Assembly (NCBI GenBank): GCA_018449595.1
Contig: JAAVUU010000002.1
Span: 558,001 to 622,000, forward strand
Direction of reading: 5' to 3'
Origin: Rhizobiales bacterium dw_265
GTDB taxonomy: Bacteria; Pseudomonadota; Alphaproteobacteria; Micropepsales; Micropepsaceae
Length of the DNA stretch: 64,000 nt
Shown here: piece by piece, positions 35,541 to 45,142 of the stretch
Layout: each line of letters starts with the position of its first letter
Position numbering within the stretch: the first letter of the stretch is position 1
Notes under the pieces: generated by a model
What the model saw: the letters and a program-made list of their open reading frames with translations, nothing else
What the model was told of the DNA's origin: nothing
The model's database searches: none
Position numbers and translations under genes: made by a program

Positions 35541-36623
35541 TCAATCCCGCAACAACGGCAGCAATTTTTCGCCCTGCCTTTCGATCTCCGCCAGGTAGGG
35601 CGTGTCGGACAGGATGAAATGCGTCACGCCCAGGGCGCGATATTTGCGCAGGGAACGCGCGACCTCTTCGGCGGAGCCGACCAGCCAGGTCGTGCCGGCG
35701 CCGCCGCCGCCGAACCGGCCGGGCGCGGTATAAAGATTGTCATCCAGAACCTCTCCGCGCGCCTGAAGGTCGAGCAGGCGTTGCTGGCCGACCGCGACCT
35801 TGGGACCATGGTCATGCCAGCCGGCGCCGCCGCTCCTGGCCATCGCCGCAACCTTGGCCTCGGCCACGGCCCAGGCCTCGGCGCTGGTGTCGCGCACCAC
35901 GGTGGTGATGCGCAGCCCGAATTCCAGCGGCGGCAGGTTGCGATCCAGCGCCTTGCCCAGATCCCTGAGCCGCGCGATCCGCTCGCGGATGCCATCCAGG
36001 GGCTCGCCCCAGAACAGCTGGACATCCGCTTCGGACGCCGCCACGCGCTCCGCGGCCCCGGATGCGCCGCCGAAATAAAGCCTGGGATGGCGGCGGTCGC
36101 CAACGACCGCACAGCGCGGCAGCACGGTCGAACCGGCGACCTGAAAATATGTCCCGGCATAGGTCACGTCTTCCTCGGTCCACAGCCGGCGAACCAGTTG
36201 CATGAACTCGCGGGTGCGGTCGTAACGATGCGACGGATCGCCCTCGCCGTCGCCATAGGCGGCCAGATTGTCCTGGCCCGAAACGATATTGATGCGCACC
36301 CGGCCGCCGGTCAGGTGATCCAGGGTCGCGGCCGAGGATGCGAAATGCGCCGGCCGCCAGTAACCCGGACGAATGGCGATCAGCGGCTCGAAGCTGGTCG
36401 TGCGCGCGGCCAGTGCGGCGCCGACCGTGAAGCAATCGGGCCTGCCCCATCCGGCGCCCAGCAAGGCGCCCTTCCAGCCATGAGCCTCCAGCGCCCTGGC
36501 ATGGGCGGTGAGAGTCTCAAGGCTGTTGTGATTGTCGCCGCCGTCGTCGCCCCTGTGGCCGGACACGGTCTGGTTGGGAATGTACCAGAGAAATTCGGTT
36601 TTCACGGCCACTCCATCGCGCAA
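35541..36623 (-). CDS. LLM-class flavin-dependent oxidoreductase (SsuD-like)
   Basis: The protein is 360 aa from the ATG at 36623. A GTG at 36605 has the better ribosome binding site (GGAG eight bases upstream) and starts at the conserved KTEFLWYIPN, so a 354-aa form is likely. It is a TIM-barrel bacterial luciferase-like protein with NSLETLTAHARALEAHGWKG, FEPLIAIRPGYWRP, TGGRVRINIVSGQD, HRYDRTREFMQLVRRLW and the C-terminal LVGSAEEVARSLRKYRALG. The closest well-known relatives are FMNH2-dependent alkanesulfonate monooxygenases. No ssu transporter or flavin reductase is next to it. Confidence 0.87.
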   Translation of the reverse strand: MRDGVAVKTEFLWYIPNQTVSGHRGDDGGDNHNSLETLTAHARALEAHGWKGALLGAGWGRPDCFTVGAALAARTTSFEPLIAIRPGYWRPAHFASSAATLDHLTGGRVRINIVSGQDNLAAYGDGEGDPSHRYDRTREFMQLVRRLWTEEDVTYAGTYFQVAGSTVLPRCAVVGDRRHPRLYFGGASGAAERVAASEADVQLFWGEPLDGIRERIARLRDLGKALDRNLPPLEFGLRITTVVRDTSAEAWAVAEAKVAAMARSGGAGWHDHGPKVAVGQQRLLDLQARGEVLDDNLYTAPGRFGGGGAGTTWLVGSAEEVARSLRKYRALGVTHFILSDTPYLAEIERQGEKLLPLLRD

Positions 36624-36706
36624 CGAAGGAAGAATAGGCCATGAACGCCATCAACGCGACGGCTCGAATGACACTAGCGGGGAGCCTGCCGCGCCCGGCC
36701 TTGGCA

Positions 36707-36736
36707 TTTCTTTTTCGCGTCTTCGCGAAAAAGAAA
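36707..36736. repeat. 30-bp palindrome next to the tRNA-Pro repeats
   Basis: TTTCTTTTTCGCG (36707-36719) and CGCGAAAAAGAAA (36724-36736) are perfect 13-bp arms with loop TCTT. It directly abuts the last 100-bp repeat unit, at the end of the presumed tRNA-Pro transcript, and could stop transcription or protect the 3' end. The A/T arms do not give a classical trailing T-run on either strand. Confidence 0.7.
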
Positions 36737-36936
36737 TGGTCGCAATGGCGGGGTAAGCCATGCGCCCAGCATGGCGAACGCGCGGCGCGCAAGCGACGCG
36801 CCGGGAATCCCGCCTAAAGATGGTGAAAGGAGAGAATGGTCGGAATGGCGGGGTGAGCCATGCGCCCAGCACGGCGAACGCGCGGCGCGCAAGCGACGCG
36901 CCGGGAATCCCGCCTAAAGATGGTGAAGGGAGAGAA
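36737..36936 (-). repeat. Two 100-bp tandem repeats downstream of tRNA-Pro, each ending in a copy of the tRNA 3' end
   Basis: Units 36737-36836 and 36837-36936 have a period of exactly 100 bp and differ at only a few bases. In tRNA orientation each unit ends CCCCGCCATTCCGACCA (the outer copy has one change, TTGCGACCA), which repeats the last ~16 nt of the tRNA-Pro gene including the CCA. The spacer is TTCTCTCC..CACCATCTTTAGGCGGG..GCGC-rich. The arrangement resembles the tyrT locus of E. coli, whose repeats also begin with tRNA 3' ends. Confidence 0.9.
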
Positions 36937-37013
36937 TGGTCGGAATGGCGGGATTTGAACCCACGACCCCTTGTCCCCCAGACAAGTGCGCTACCAGGCT
37001 GCGCTACATTCCG
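36937..37013 (-). tRNA. tRNA-Pro (anticodon GGG)
   Basis: A 77-nt cloverleaf starts at 37013. The acceptor CGGAATG pairs with CATTCCG, CCA is encoded at 36939-36937, the D-arm contains AGCGCAGCCTGGTAGCGCA, the anticodon stem CTTGT/ACAAG encloses CTGGGGG (anticodon GGG), and the T-arm contains GGTTCAAATCC. It is intact and followed by the 100-bp repeats. Confidence 0.95.
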
Positions 37014-37125
37014 ACTTAGATAATTGGGACAACGGTCCCAAGGGGGTTCGCGAAGGCCGCGGACCATAGCGGCGACGCCCCCTGGCAGCAAGCCATATCT
37101 GGGCAGGCTTTTTTGCGCGGATTTC

Positions 37126-37722
37126 CTAGAGCTGGCGCGCGCGCGACGCCTGCAAACGGGCCTTCAGGCCGGTCAGTTCGTCCAGCAATTCTTCCAGCCG
37201 TTTGCGGTCTTCCGCCGCCAAACCGCCGGCTGCCTCGGCAACCGGCGCGATCCCGGCGTCAGGCTCGGGTGGTTCGAGCGCCGCTTGCGGTTCATCGAAA
37301 AAGGGCAGCGACAGGGTGGCGGGCACGGCGCGCAAATGGGCGGGGCGCGGCTTCTTCACCGGCGCGGGCGCGGGTTTTTCGACATAGACGATCTTCTCGA
37401 CCACCACAGGCTGGGCCTCCGGCGCGCCGCCACGGCCGACCCCGGCGACATGGCGCAGGCCGCGTTCCTTCAGCACCTTCTGCACGCCCTTGATGGTGAA
37501 ACCGTCGGTATAAAGCAGCGCGCGAATGCCCTTGAGCAGGTCCACATCCTCGGGACGATAATAGCGGCGTCCGCCGGCGCGCTTCACCGGCCGGATCTGG
37601 GCGAAACGGCTTTCCCAGAAGCGCAGCACATGCTGGGGCACGTCCAGTTCGATCGCGACTTCGCTGATGGTGCGGAAGGCTTCCGCCGATTTGTGCGAAT
37701 AGGCAATCGCCGCCGATGACAC
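37126..37722 (-). CDS. MerR-family transcriptional regulator (downstream of ihfA)
   Basis: The protein is 198 aa from a GTG start at 37722 that overlaps the ihfA stop (TAGTG). The winged HTH at residues about 16-85 shows [22 protein letters not shown], then [20 protein letters not shown] and [15 protein letters not shown]. The middle is Pro/Ala-rich and the C-terminus is a short coiled coil ([19 protein letters not shown]). No metal-binding cysteines are present. The ihfA-merR pair is a fixed neighbourhood in alphaproteobacteria; the target genes are unknown. Confidence 0.92.
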   Translation of the reverse strand: MSSAAIAYSHKSAEAFRTISEVAIELDVPQHVLRFWESRFAQIRPVKRAGGRRYYRPEDVDLLKGIRALLYTDGFTIKGVQKVLKERGLRHVAGVGRGGAPEAQPVVVEKIVYVEKPAPAPVKKPRPAHLRAVPATLSLPFFDEPQAALEPPEPDAGIAPVAEAAGGLAAEDRKRLEELLDELTGLKARLQASRARQL

Positions 37723-38039
37723 TAGTCTTCATCCTCGGGCAACGGCGTCTGGCCGTTGATCACCGCCTTCAGCACATGGCTGGGACGGAACACCAGCACA
37801 CGGCGCGGCGCGATCGGCACTTCATCGCCGGTCTTGGGATTGCGGCCCATGCGCTGCGATTTCTGGCGCACGGCGAAGGTGCCGAATGAAGACAGCTTCA
37901 CCGTTTCGCCCTTGGCGAGAGCACCGCAAACTTCCTCCAGCATGTCTTCGACCATCTGGGCCGAGTCGGTGCGTGAAAGCCCGACGGCCTGGAATACGGC
38001 TTCCGTCAGGTCGGCCCTAGTCAAAGTTCCCGTGGTCAT
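37722..38039 (-). CDS. ihfA: Integration host factor subunit alpha
   Basis: The protein is 105 aa starting [20 protein letters not shown] at 38039, with GGAGAG upstream. It is a DNA-bending HU/IHF fold, with [23 protein letters not shown] (the DNA-clamp arm with the RNPKTG turn) and [19 protein letters not shown]. It pairs with IhfB to bend DNA at promoters and recombination sites. It is downstream of fabH with a 121-bp gap and coupled to merR. Confidence 0.96.
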   Translation of the reverse strand: MTTGTLTRADLTEAVFQAVGLSRTDSAQMVEDMLEEVCGALAKGETVKLSSFGTFAVRQKSQRMGRNPKTGDEVPIAPRRVLVFRPSHVLKAVINGQTPLPEDED

Positions 38040-38160
38040 TGGCGACTCTCCGTTATCTCCAACACGGTAAACCCGCCCTGGAATATCCGTCAACATCAAT
38101 GAGATAGACGGGGACTTTTAAGTTACGTTCCGGGTAATGACGGTTCCCGCCGGCCGGCGG

Positions 38161-39132
38161 TCACCACCGGACGAGCGCGGCGCCCCAGGTAAAGCCGCCG
38201 CCCATGGCTTCCAGCAGCACCAGGTCGCCCCGCTTGATGCGGCCGTCCCGAACCGCCGTCACCAGCGCCAGCGGCACCGAGGCCGCCGAGGTGTTGCCAT
38301 GCAGGGCCACGGTCGAGACCACCTTGGCCGGGTCGATCCCCAGCCTGCGGGCGGTGCCGTCCAGGATGCGCTGGTTGGCCTGGTGGGGCACGAACCAGTC
38401 GATCTGGTCCAGCGCGACATGCGCCGCTTCGGCGGAGGCCGTGATGGCGGCGGCGATGTTGGTCACGGCATGCTTGAAGACTTCCTTGCCCTGCATCTTC
38501 AGGACACCCGCGGTCTGGGTCGAGGAGACTCCGCCCGTGGTATAAAGCATGTCGTGCAGCCGCCCGTCCGAGAACAGCCGCGTGTTCAGGACGCCCTGGT
38601 CGGCATTGTCGCCCCTGCCCTCATGGGCCTGCAGCACCACCGCGCCGGCGCCGTCGCCGAACAGGACGCAGGTGGTGCGGTCGTTCCAGTCCAGCAGGCG
38701 CGACATGGTCTCCGCCCCGATCAAGAGGATGGTGCGCGCCGCGCCGGTGCGGATCAGGCTGTCGGCCACCGACAGGCCATAGATGAAGCCGGAGCAGACC
38801 GCCTGCACGTCGAACGCCGCGCCATGCGCCATGCCCAGGCGCGACTGGACGATGGTGGCGGTGGCGGGGAAGGTTTCATCCGGCGTGGTGGTGGCGCAGA
38901 TGATCATGTCCAGTTCGCCGGCGTCGATGCCCGCGTCGATCAGCGCCTCGCGCGCCGCGCCCACCGCCAGGTCGGAGGTCTTTTCGCCGGGCAGCGCGAT
39001 GTAGCGCTGGTGGATGCCGGTGCGCTCGCGAATCCATGCGTCGGAGGTGTCCACCTTCTTCGCCAGTTCGTCATTGGTGACGATGTTGGCCGGCAGGCAG
39101 ATGCCGCTGCCGATGATGCGGGCACGGATCAA
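38161..39132 (-). CDS. fabH: 3-oxoacyl-ACP synthase III
   Basis: The protein is 323 aa from a TTG start at 39132 that overlaps the plsX stop (TTGA); no ATG occurs before the conserved core. It condenses acetyl-CoA with malonyl-ACP to start fatty acid synthesis. The catalytic triad is visible: Cys in [15 protein letters not shown] (about residue 111), His in [11 protein letters not shown] and Asn in [14 protein letters not shown]. The C-terminus [13 protein letters not shown] is typical. It is last in the rpmF-plsX-fabH cluster. Confidence 0.96.
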   Translation of the reverse strand: MIRARIIGSGICLPANIVTNDELAKKVDTSDAWIRERTGIHQRYIALPGEKTSDLAVGAAREALIDAGIDAGELDMIICATTTPDETFPATATIVQSRLGMAHGAAFDVQAVCSGFIYGLSVADSLIRTGAARTILLIGAETMSRLLDWNDRTTCVLFGDGAGAVVLQAHEGRGDNADQGVLNTRLFSDGRLHDMLYTTGGVSSTQTAGVLKMQGKEVFKHAVTNIAAAITASAEAAHVALDQIDWFVPHQANQRILDGTARRLGIDPAKVVSTVALHGNTSAASVPLALVTAVRDGRIKRGDLVLLEAMGGGFTWGAALVRW

Positions 39133-40181
39133 AGCTCACCCACCTTGTCTATCATCTGGATGCTCTCGGCGGTGATGCGGCCGCGCGCCTCGGTGATGCG
39201 CGGCTTGAGGTCGGCCCTTGCCATGTCGATCGCCAGGTCCAGGGCGCTGGCGAAACCCACGGCGTCGGCGCCGCCATGGCTCTTCACCACCACGCCGTTC
39301 AGCCCCAGGAAAACCCCGCCATTGACGGCGCGCGGGTCCAGCTTGCGGCGCAGGGTGTCCAGCGCGCCCGCGGCGATCACCGCCCCCAGCCGCGACAGCA
39401 GCGAACGGCGCAAGGCCTGGCGCAGGTAGGAACCGACCAGCCGGGCGGTGCCTTCGGCGGTCTTGAGCGCGATATTGCCGGTGAAGCCGTCGGTCACCAC
39501 CACATCCACCGTGCCCTTGGCGATGTCGTCGCCTTCGACAAAGCCGTGAAAGGCCATGGGCAGGTTGGCGGCGCGCAGGATCTGGGCGGCGCCTTTCACG
39601 GCGTCATTGCCCTTCTGGTCTTCGGCCCCGACATTGAGAATGCCGACCAGGGGCCGCTCCAGCCCCAGGATGACGCGGGCAAAGGCCTCGCCCATCACGG
39701 CGAAGTCCACCAGCTGTTCCTCGCTGGCGCTGACATTGGCGCCCACGTCCAGCACGATGGTCTGGCCTTTGAGGGTGGGCCAGATGGTGGCGATGGCGGG
39801 GCGCGAAATGCCTTCGATGATGCCCAGCCCGAACATGGAGACCGCCATCAGCGCGCCGGTATTGCCGGCACTGACCACGACATCGGCCTCGCCTGCCTTG
39901 ACGCAGTGAACCGCATGCCACATCGAGGTGTCCTTGCCCCGGCGCAGCACATGGCTGGGCTTGTCCTCCATGCTGACCCGTCCGGGGGCATGGCGGACGC
40001 TGACACAATCCTTCAGCCGCGCCTGGCGCGACACCAGCGCGTTGAGTTCGGCTTCGTCGCCATGCAGCACGAAGCGGGCTTCGGGATGGCGCAGGCTGGT
40101 CTTGAGAAGCGCGCTCACGACAGCGCCGGGGCCGGCATCGCCGCCCATGGCATCGATCGAGACTGTCAGGGCGCGAGACAC
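39129..40181 (-). CDS. plsX: Phosphate acyltransferase PlsX
   Basis: The protein is 350 aa from a GTG start at 40181 ([20 protein letters not shown]). It makes acyl-phosphate from acyl-ACP for phospholipid synthesis. Motifs: [80 protein letters not shown]. Length is normal. It lies between rpmF (25 bp) and fabH (overlap), the conserved bacterial order. Confidence 0.97.
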   Translation of the reverse strand: MSRALTVSIDAMGGDAGPGAVVSALLKTSLRHPEARFVLHGDEAELNALVSRQARLKDCVSVRHAPGRVSMEDKPSHVLRRGKDTSMWHAVHCVKAGEADVVVSAGNTGALMAVSMFGLGIIEGISRPAIATIWPTLKGQTIVLDVGANVSASEEQLVDFAVMGEAFARVILGLERPLVGILNVGAEDQKGNDAVKGAAQILRAANLPMAFHGFVEGDDIAKGTVDVVVTDGFTGNIALKTAEGTARLVGSYLRQALRRSLLSRLGAVIAAGALDTLRRKLDPRAVNGGVFLGLNGVVVKSHGGADAVGFASALDLAIDMARADLKPRITEARGRITAESIQMIDKVGEL

Positions 40182-40205
40182 GGCTACCTTTCTGGAGCGA
40201 AAGGT

Positions 40206-40385
40206 TTAGCTCTTCGCCTTCACGACTTCGCGGTCAGCATAGTGGCCGCAGGCGCCGCAGACATGATGCGGGCGCTTGGGCTCGCCGCAGTTGGGGCAGT
40301 CGCCATGGGCGGCCGCCACCAGGGCGTGGTGCGAGCGGCGCATGTTGCGGCGCGACGGCGAGGTTTTTCGTTTCGGGACCGCCAT
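40206..40385 (-). CDS. rpmF: 50S ribosomal protein L32
   Basis: The minus strand from the ATG at 40385 encodes 59 aa: [20 protein letters not shown], then [20 protein letters not shown] and [19 protein letters not shown]. The four cysteines (CPNCG, CGACG) form the zinc ribbon, so this is the zinc-binding form. It lies between the yceD-type gene and plsX, as in most proteobacteria. Confidence 0.97.
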   Translation of the reverse strand: MAVPKRKTSPSRRNMRRSHHALVAAAHGDCPNCGEPKRPHHVCGACGHYADREVVKAKS

Positions 40386-40511
40386 GGCGGAAGACTCCTA
40401 ATGCGCCGTCCGGAAAGGGGCGGCCAAAACAGGCGCGGTGGGTAGCAGGAAAGCCGCGCCCATTTCAAGCCAAAAGCCGGTCCTTCGGTAAGGACGGCAA
40501 GGGGTTATAGG

Positions 40512-41045
40512 CTATTTCAGGCCTTTGAGCACGGCAAAAGGGCTTTCCGGCGGGTCCTGACCCTCGGTTGGGGCGGAAAATGCCTCCCCCGCATGGCGGG
40601 GATAGGGTTCCAGGGACAGGATAAATTCCTCCAGAACCGGGCCGGCCAGGTCGTAATGCAGGCTTTCGATCTCCTCGGGCCCCTCTTCCTCCTCGGTATC
40701 CAGCACCAGTTCGGGTCCCGATTCGTCGCTGACGACCTTGCGGCGGCCGGTGCCGGTGAAATGCAATTCCCGGGTGAAATGACGCTCCAGATGGGCAGGC
40801 ACCGGCTCCAGGGTCAGGACACTGGCCTGGGTGAGATCGGCGGTCAGGGTGAAATCCAGCCCGAAACGGGTGGGCGCCAGCTTCCTGAGCGCGATCCGGG
40901 CGTCCAGGCTTTGCAGCGACAGGATGCCGGACCAGCGCGCGATCTGGTCGCGCTGGGCTGCATCGGCGGCGAAAGCAACCAGGTCGCCGGCATTGCCCAG
41001 GCGGGCCAGGTTGTAGGAATGGGTCAGCGGCAGGCCGTCGGTCAT
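40512..41045 (-). CDS. YceD/DUF177 family protein
   Basis: The protein is 177 aa. The DUF177 core includes FGLDFTLTADLTQASVLTLEPV and an acidic stretch DTEEEEGPEEIESLHYDLAG (about residues 117-136), with LEEFILSLEPYPRH and the C-terminal SPFAVLKGLK. Relatives upstream of rpmF are linked to 23S rRNA (L1/L32 assembly) in plants and bacteria. It overlaps no gene, but its start is 6 bp from the chaperone stop, so it is co-transcribed. Confidence 0.9.
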   Translation of the reverse strand: MTDGLPLTHSYNLARLGNAGDLVAFAADAAQRDQIARWSGILSLQSLDARIALRKLAPTRFGLDFTLTADLTQASVLTLEPVPAHLERHFTRELHFTGTGRRKVVSDESGPELVLDTEEEEGPEEIESLHYDLAGPVLEEFILSLEPYPRHAGEAFSAPTEGQDPPESPFAVLKGLK

Positions 41046-41051
41046 GGCGTT

Positions 41052-41555
41052 CTATATAGTCGGCAGCGGCCCGAAATCGAGCGTTTCCGGCAGGGTGCGG
41101 GCAAGACTTTCGCGCGTCCCGCGGGCATAACCCGCCAGGCTGCGGGCCCGGTCATCAACCGCGCCGCCGCGATAAAGATTCTTGGCCAGCGCCGCCGCCA
41201 GTTCCGCCTCGCCTGCGTCATAGGCGGCCTGATAGGCCGTCATGCGGCCATAAAAGGCGTCCGCCATCTTCTTGAGCTTGTGGCCGATGCCCATGTCGCC
41301 GGCCCCCTGCTCGCGCATGGCGCTGTCGAAGCCGGTAAAGATCGCGTCGGTCAGGCCCTGGGCCGCATCGCCGCCCCTGAGTTCCGCCAGCACCAGCCAG
41401 GCATGAAACACCAGCATGTCGAAGCGGCCGTCTATCGTGTCGGCCACCCCGAAAACGGCGAAAAACACGGGCTCGCGGGCCCGGATTACCAACCCGTCAT
41501 ACAAACGGCGGCCATCCTGCTTGCGGACGGCGGATTTCCTGAGCAAATTCAACAT
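41052..41555 (-). CDS. Ubiquinol-cytochrome c chaperone family protein (CBP3-like)
   Basis: The protein is 167 aa starting MLNLLRKSAVRKQDGRRLYD at 41555; the preceding TTG is a less likely start. The CBP3 domain shows FFAVFGVADTIDGRFDMLVFHAWLVL, LTDAIFTGFDSAMREQGAGDMGIGHKLKKMADAFYGRM and YDAGEAELAAALAKNLYRG. In mitochondria this family helps assemble complex III (cytochrome b), and the alphaproteobacterial copies precede yceD-rpmF-plsX-fabH, as seen here. Confidence 0.9.
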   Translation of the reverse strand: MLNLLRKSAVRKQDGRRLYDGLVIRAREPVFFAVFGVADTIDGRFDMLVFHAWLVLAELRGGDAAQGLTDAIFTGFDSAMREQGAGDMGIGHKLKKMADAFYGRMTAYQAAYDAGEAELAAALAKNLYRGGAVDDRARSLAGYARGTRESLARTLPETLDFGPLPTI

Positions 41556-41642
41556 CAAGGTTGACCTTAAGACTTTAGGACTTTGGCCTTTGCGATGCCG
41601 GGTCTTGCAACGCCCGGCCCGGAAAGGCTAGCACATTCGGCG

Positions 41643-41667
41643 GGCCCCTCTGAAAGGTTGAGGGGCC
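41643..41667 (+). promoter_or_regulatory. Hairpin in the bamE leader
   Basis: GGCCCCTC (41643-41650) and GAGGGGCC (41660-41667) form a perfect 8-bp stem with a 9-nt loop, 17 bp before the bamE start. It could end transcripts that enter from upstream or affect bamE translation. Confidence 0.5.
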
Positions 41668-41684
41668 GCCAGGATCAAAGACCG

Positions 41685-42167
41685 ATGAAATTTGCCGCCG
41701 TTTCCACCTCCCTCGCGCTCGCCGCGGCAGGCTTGCTGATCGCCTGCGCCCCGGTGATCAGCCAGCGCGGTTACCTGCCCGATCCGGAGATCGAATCCGC
41801 CATCAAGACCGGCGCCGATACCAAGACCAGCATCCAGTCGCGGCTGGGCTATGCCTCCACCACCGCCACCTTCGGCAATGACAGCTGGTATTACATCTCC
41901 GCCACCGAGAAGCAGGTCGCCTTCTTCACCCCCACGGTGCTGCGCCGTTCGATCCTGGCGGTGTATTTCGACAAGAACAACAAGGTCACCGGCGTGCGCC
42001 ATTACGGCCTGCAGGACGGCCATGTGATCGCCTTCGAGACGAAAGAGACCCCGGCACGCGGCCGCGAGATGACCTTCCTGCAGCAACTGCTGAACGCCAC
42101 CCCCGGCACCCAGGCGACCAGCATCCAGGAAACCAATCCCGGCAACGGCGGCGGACCAGTGCCGTAA
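41685..42167 (+). CDS. bamE: Outer-membrane assembly lipoprotein BamE
   Basis: The protein is 160 aa starting MKFAAVSTSLALAAAGLLIA at 41685, with lipobox LIAC (Cys about residue 21). The SmpA/OmlA domain contains RGYLPDPEIESAIKTGADTK, IQSRLGYASTTATFGNDSWYY, KQVAFFTPTVLRRSILAVYFD and KVTGVRHYGLQDG. It is an accessory subunit of the BAM complex that inserts beta-barrels. The C-terminal ~40 residues are Pro/Thr/Gly-rich. It is convergent with hppA. Confidence 0.93.
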   Translation: MKFAAVSTSLALAAAGLLIACAPVISQRGYLPDPEIESAIKTGADTKTSIQSRLGYASTTATFGNDSWYYISATEKQVAFFTPTVLRRSILAVYFDKNNKVTGVRHYGLQDGHVIAFETKETPARGREMTFLQQLLNATPGTQATSIQETNPGNGGGPVP

Positions 42168-42181
42168 CCACCTAGGCTCGA

Positions 42182-42308
42182 GCGCCGCATTCCGCGGCGC
42201 GACCCTCAGCATCCGCCAGCTTCCTTCCCCCGCGAGCGAAGCGACAAGCGGGGGAAGGTGTCGCAACGAGGTGTCGGCGTGAGCCGACCCGAGTTGCGAC
42301 GGATGGGG
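42182..42308. repeat. Palindromic intergenic repeats between bamE and hppA (family II copy 1)
   Basis: GCGCCGC (42182-42188)/GCGGCGC (42194-42200) is a short terminator-like stem. CCTTCCCCCGC (42223-42233)/GCGGGGGAAGG (42248-42258) follows, and then GTCGCAAC/GTTGCGAC arms enclose a further GTCGG/CCGAC stem and end GGATGGGGGTC. The end motifs resemble those of the element at 49493-49584. The structure lies between two convergent genes. Confidence 0.7.
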
Positions 42309-42309
42309 G

Positions 42310-44433
42310 TCAGCCTAAATGCGCCAGCGTGGCCAGCAACAGCAGCGCCACGATATTGGTAATTTTTATCATGGGATTTACCGCAGGCCCCGCCGTGTCC
42401 TTGTAGGGATCGCCCACCGTGTCGCCGGTCACCGCGGCCTTGTGGGCGTCGCTGCCCTTGCCGCCATAATGGCCGTCCTCGATATACTTCTTGGCATTGT
42501 CCCAGGCGCCGCCGCCCGAGGTCATCGAAACCGCTACAAAGAGTCCGGTGACGATCACCCCCATCAGCATCGCGCCCAGTGCATTGAAGGCCTGGGTCTT
42601 GCCCGCGATCCCGTCGACCAGGAAGAACAGCACGATGGGCGAGAACACCGGCAGCACCGACGGCACCACCATCTCCTTGATGGCGGACCTGGTCAGCAGG
42701 TCCACGGCGCGGGCATAGTCGGGCTTCTGGGTGCCCAGCATGATGCCGGGCATTTCGCGGAACTGCCGGCGCACTTCCTCGACCACCGAACCGGCGGCAC
42801 GGCCCACCGCCGTCATCGCCATGCCGCCGAACAGATAGGGCAGCAGGCCGCCGAACAGCAGGCCGACCACCACCCAGGGTTCGGACAGGCTGAAGCTCGG
42901 CAGCTCAAGCCCGGCGAAGAAGCCGGTATTTTCCGCCGCGAAATACTTCAGGTCCTGGGTATAGGCCGCGAACAGCACCAGGGCCCCCAGCCCCGCCGAG
43001 CCGATGGCATAGCCCTTGGTGACCGCCTTGGTGGTGTTGCCCACCGCGTCCAGGGCGTCGGTGGTCTTGCGGACATCGCCCTCAAGACCCGCCATTTCGG
43101 CAATGCCGCCGGCATTGTCGGTGACCGGCCCGAAGGCATCCAGCGCCACGATCATGCCGCACAGCGACAGCATGGTGGAGACGGCGATGGCGATGCCGAA
43201 CAGTCCCGCCAGGGTATAGGTGACGATGATGCCGGCGCAGATCACCAGCGCCACCGGCGCGGTGGATTCCATCGAGATCGCCAGGCCCTGGATCACATTG
43301 GTGCCATGGCCGGTGACCGAGGATTTTGCGATGGACTGGACCGGGCGGAAGTTGGTGCCGGTATAGTATTCCGTGATCCAGATCAGCAGGCCGGTCACCG
43401 CCAGCCCCACCAGCCCGCACCAGAACAGGGTCATGCCGGTATAGCTGGCGCTGCCGCTGGAGAGCACCGTGTCCATGCCGATCAGCCGGTCGGTCAGGGG
43501 ATAAAGCCCGATCAGGGACAGGATCACGGTGGCGATCACGCCCTTGTAGAGCGCCCCCATGATGTTTTTCGACGCCCCCAGCCGCACGAAGAAGGTGCCG
43601 ATGATCGAGGTGATGATGCTCATGCCTGCGATGGCGAGGGGATAGATCATCAGCTGCGCTTTCAGGGTGCCGGTGAAATAGATCGAGGCCAGCACCATGG
43701 TGGCGACCGTGGTGACCGCGAAGGTCTCGAACAGGTCGGCCGCCATGCCGGCGCAGTCGCCGACATTGTCGCCGACATTGTCGGCGATGGTGGCGGGGTT
43801 GCGCGGATCGTCTTCGGGAATGCCCGCTTCGACCTTGCCCACCATGTCGCCGCCGACATCGGCGCCCTTGGTGAAGATGCCGCCGCCCAGCCGGGCGAAG
43901 ATCGAGATCAGCGAGGCGCCGAAGCCCAGGCCCACCAGCGAGTCCACGATGATCCTGCTTTGCGCCGGATCGTCCAGCGACAGGCCGAAGCCCTGGGTCA
44001 GCAGCGCGTAATAGCCCGCCACCGCCAGGAGCCCCAGCCCCACCACCAGCATGCCGGTGACGGCGCCGGAGCGGAACGCCACCGACAGGCCCGCCGCCAG
44101 GCCGGAGCGCGAAGCCTCGGCGGTGCGGACATTGGCGCGCACGCTGACATACATGCCGACATACCCCGCCGCGCCCGACAGGCCCGCGCCGATCAAAAAG
44201 CCCAGAGCCACCTGCCAGCCCAGGAAGAAGAAGGCCAGCACGAAGATCACCACCCCGACCATGGCGATGGTGGTGTATTGCCGGTTGAGATAGGCCCGCG
44301 CGCCTTCCTGGATGGCGGCGGCGATTTCCTGCATGCGCGCATTGCCGGCCGACAGGCCCAGCACCGCGCGGATGGTCCAAAGGCCATAGAGCAGCGCCAG
44401 TACGGCGCATGCCAGTACAAGTTCCAATTCCAT
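42310..44433 (-). CDS. hppA: Membrane-bound H+-translocating pyrophosphatase (K+-independent type)
   Basis: The protein is 707 aa starting [20 protein letters not shown] at 44433, with about 16 membrane helices. It couples pyrophosphate hydrolysis to proton export. The substrate-binding region reads [19 protein letters not shown], then [20 protein letters not shown], with further Asp clusters near [16 protein letters not shown] and the C-terminal [26 protein letters not shown] carries a lysine in the position that is alanine in K+-dependent enzymes, so the K+-insensitive subtype is expected. It is convergent with bamE. Confidence 0.96.
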   Translation of the reverse strand: MELELVLACAVLALLYGLWTIRAVLGLSAGNARMQEIAAAIQEGARAYLNRQYTTIAMVGVVIFVLAFFFLGWQVALGFLIGAGLSGAAGYVGMYVSVRANVRTAEASRSGLAAGLSVAFRSGAVTGMLVVGLGLLAVAGYYALLTQGFGLSLDDPAQSRIIVDSLVGLGFGASLISIFARLGGGIFTKGADVGGDMVGKVEAGIPEDDPRNPATIADNVGDNVGDCAGMAADLFETFAVTTVATMVLASIYFTGTLKAQLMIYPLAIAGMSIITSIIGTFFVRLGASKNIMGALYKGVIATVILSLIGLYPLTDRLIGMDTVLSSGSASYTGMTLFWCGLVGLAVTGLLIWITEYYTGTNFRPVQSIAKSSVTGHGTNVIQGLAISMESTAPVALVICAGIIVTYTLAGLFGIAIAVSTMLSLCGMIVALDAFGPVTDNAGGIAEMAGLEGDVRKTTDALDAVGNTTKAVTKGYAIGSAGLGALVLFAAYTQDLKYFAAENTGFFAGLELPSFSLSEPWVVVGLLFGGLLPYLFGGMAMTAVGRAAGSVVEEVRRQFREMPGIMLGTQKPDYARAVDLLTRSAIKEMVVPSVLPVFSPIVLFFLVDGIAGKTQAFNALGAMLMGVIVTGLFVAVSMTSGGGAWDNAKKYIEDGHYGGKGSDAHKAAVTGDTVGDPYKDTAGPAVNPMIKITNIVALLLLATLAHLG

Positions 44434-44619
44434 GATGGTTTCCTCTTGAGATTCGAATGCGGGTCGGCGCGAGCCTTCCCCATTCGAATGCAGGGATAGG
44501 CAAACGCCGATCCCCATGGCCGGTGTCACATCCTGGAGTCCGGTGTGACGCGCCGCTTCAAGGGCACGCCAAGCTTGCCAAAAGCCCCTTGCCGAGGCAA
44601 CCGGGCAGTCGCGCAAAAG

Positions 44620-45108
44620 CTAGCTGTCGCAGCGCGATTTTTCGGGATTCTTTGGCGCCGGTTGGCCCGGCAGGGGCGGCGGCGTGACCTTGGCCGGGGT
44701 CTGGACCGGATGCAGCGGCGCGATCTGCACGGTGCAGACGGTGATCAGCTTCACCCTGCCCGCACCCATCACCCTGGCGGCGTCGGCCAGCAGGCGCTGT
44801 TCCACCGACGCGATGTCCACCTTGCCGGGATCGGTGCTGGTGACGCCGGCGGCGTTGATGTCGCGCACCATCATGTCCTGGATGAAGGCCAGCTTGTCGC
44901 GCACCGCCAGCGCATTGGCGTCGGTGGTCGCGGTCAGGCGGGTGGCCATATAGGCATAGCCGGTCAGCTTGCCGTCGGCATTGGTCAGGGGCGCCATCAG
45001 GAACGGCATGTCGACATTGGTGCCGGGCTTGCCGCCCTTCTTGCCGTCTTCCGCCGCCAGCGCGGGAAGAACCAAGGCCAGCAGGGCCAGAATCGCCACT
45101 CTTTTCAT
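44620..45108 (-). CDS. Conserved hypothetical secreted protein (upstream of hppA)
   Basis: The protein is 162 aa starting MKRVAILALLALVLPALAAE at 45108 with a clear signal peptide. The body (PFLMAPLTNADGKLTGYAYMA, RDKLAFIQDMMVRDINAAG, EQRLLADAARVMGAGRVKLI) is a small alpha/beta domain reminiscent of FliL-like proteins, but no family is certain. The C-terminus is proline-rich. It sits between thiL (34-bp gap) and hppA (186-bp gap) on the same strand, a position I recall for such proteins in related genomes. Confidence 0.7.
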   Translation of the reverse strand: MKRVAILALLALVLPALAAEDGKKGGKPGTNVDMPFLMAPLTNADGKLTGYAYMATRLTATTDANALAVRDKLAFIQDMMVRDINAAGVTSTDPGKVDIASVEQRLLADAARVMGAGRVKLITVCTVQIAPLHPVQTPAKVTPPPLPGQPAPKNPEKSRCDS

Positions 45109-45142
45109 GCAGGAAAGCTGACAAAACAGGGTTAGCAAGTCG

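Noticed and set aside
42319-44499. 726-aa plus-strand open frame antisense to hppA
   Set aside because: It is a shadow of the very conserved hppA gene, with no matching family.
44526-44550. GTCACA..TGTGAC half-sites upstream of hppA as a CRP/FNR-type site
   Set aside because: The spacing is 13 bp and flanking bases do not fit either consensus; likely chance.
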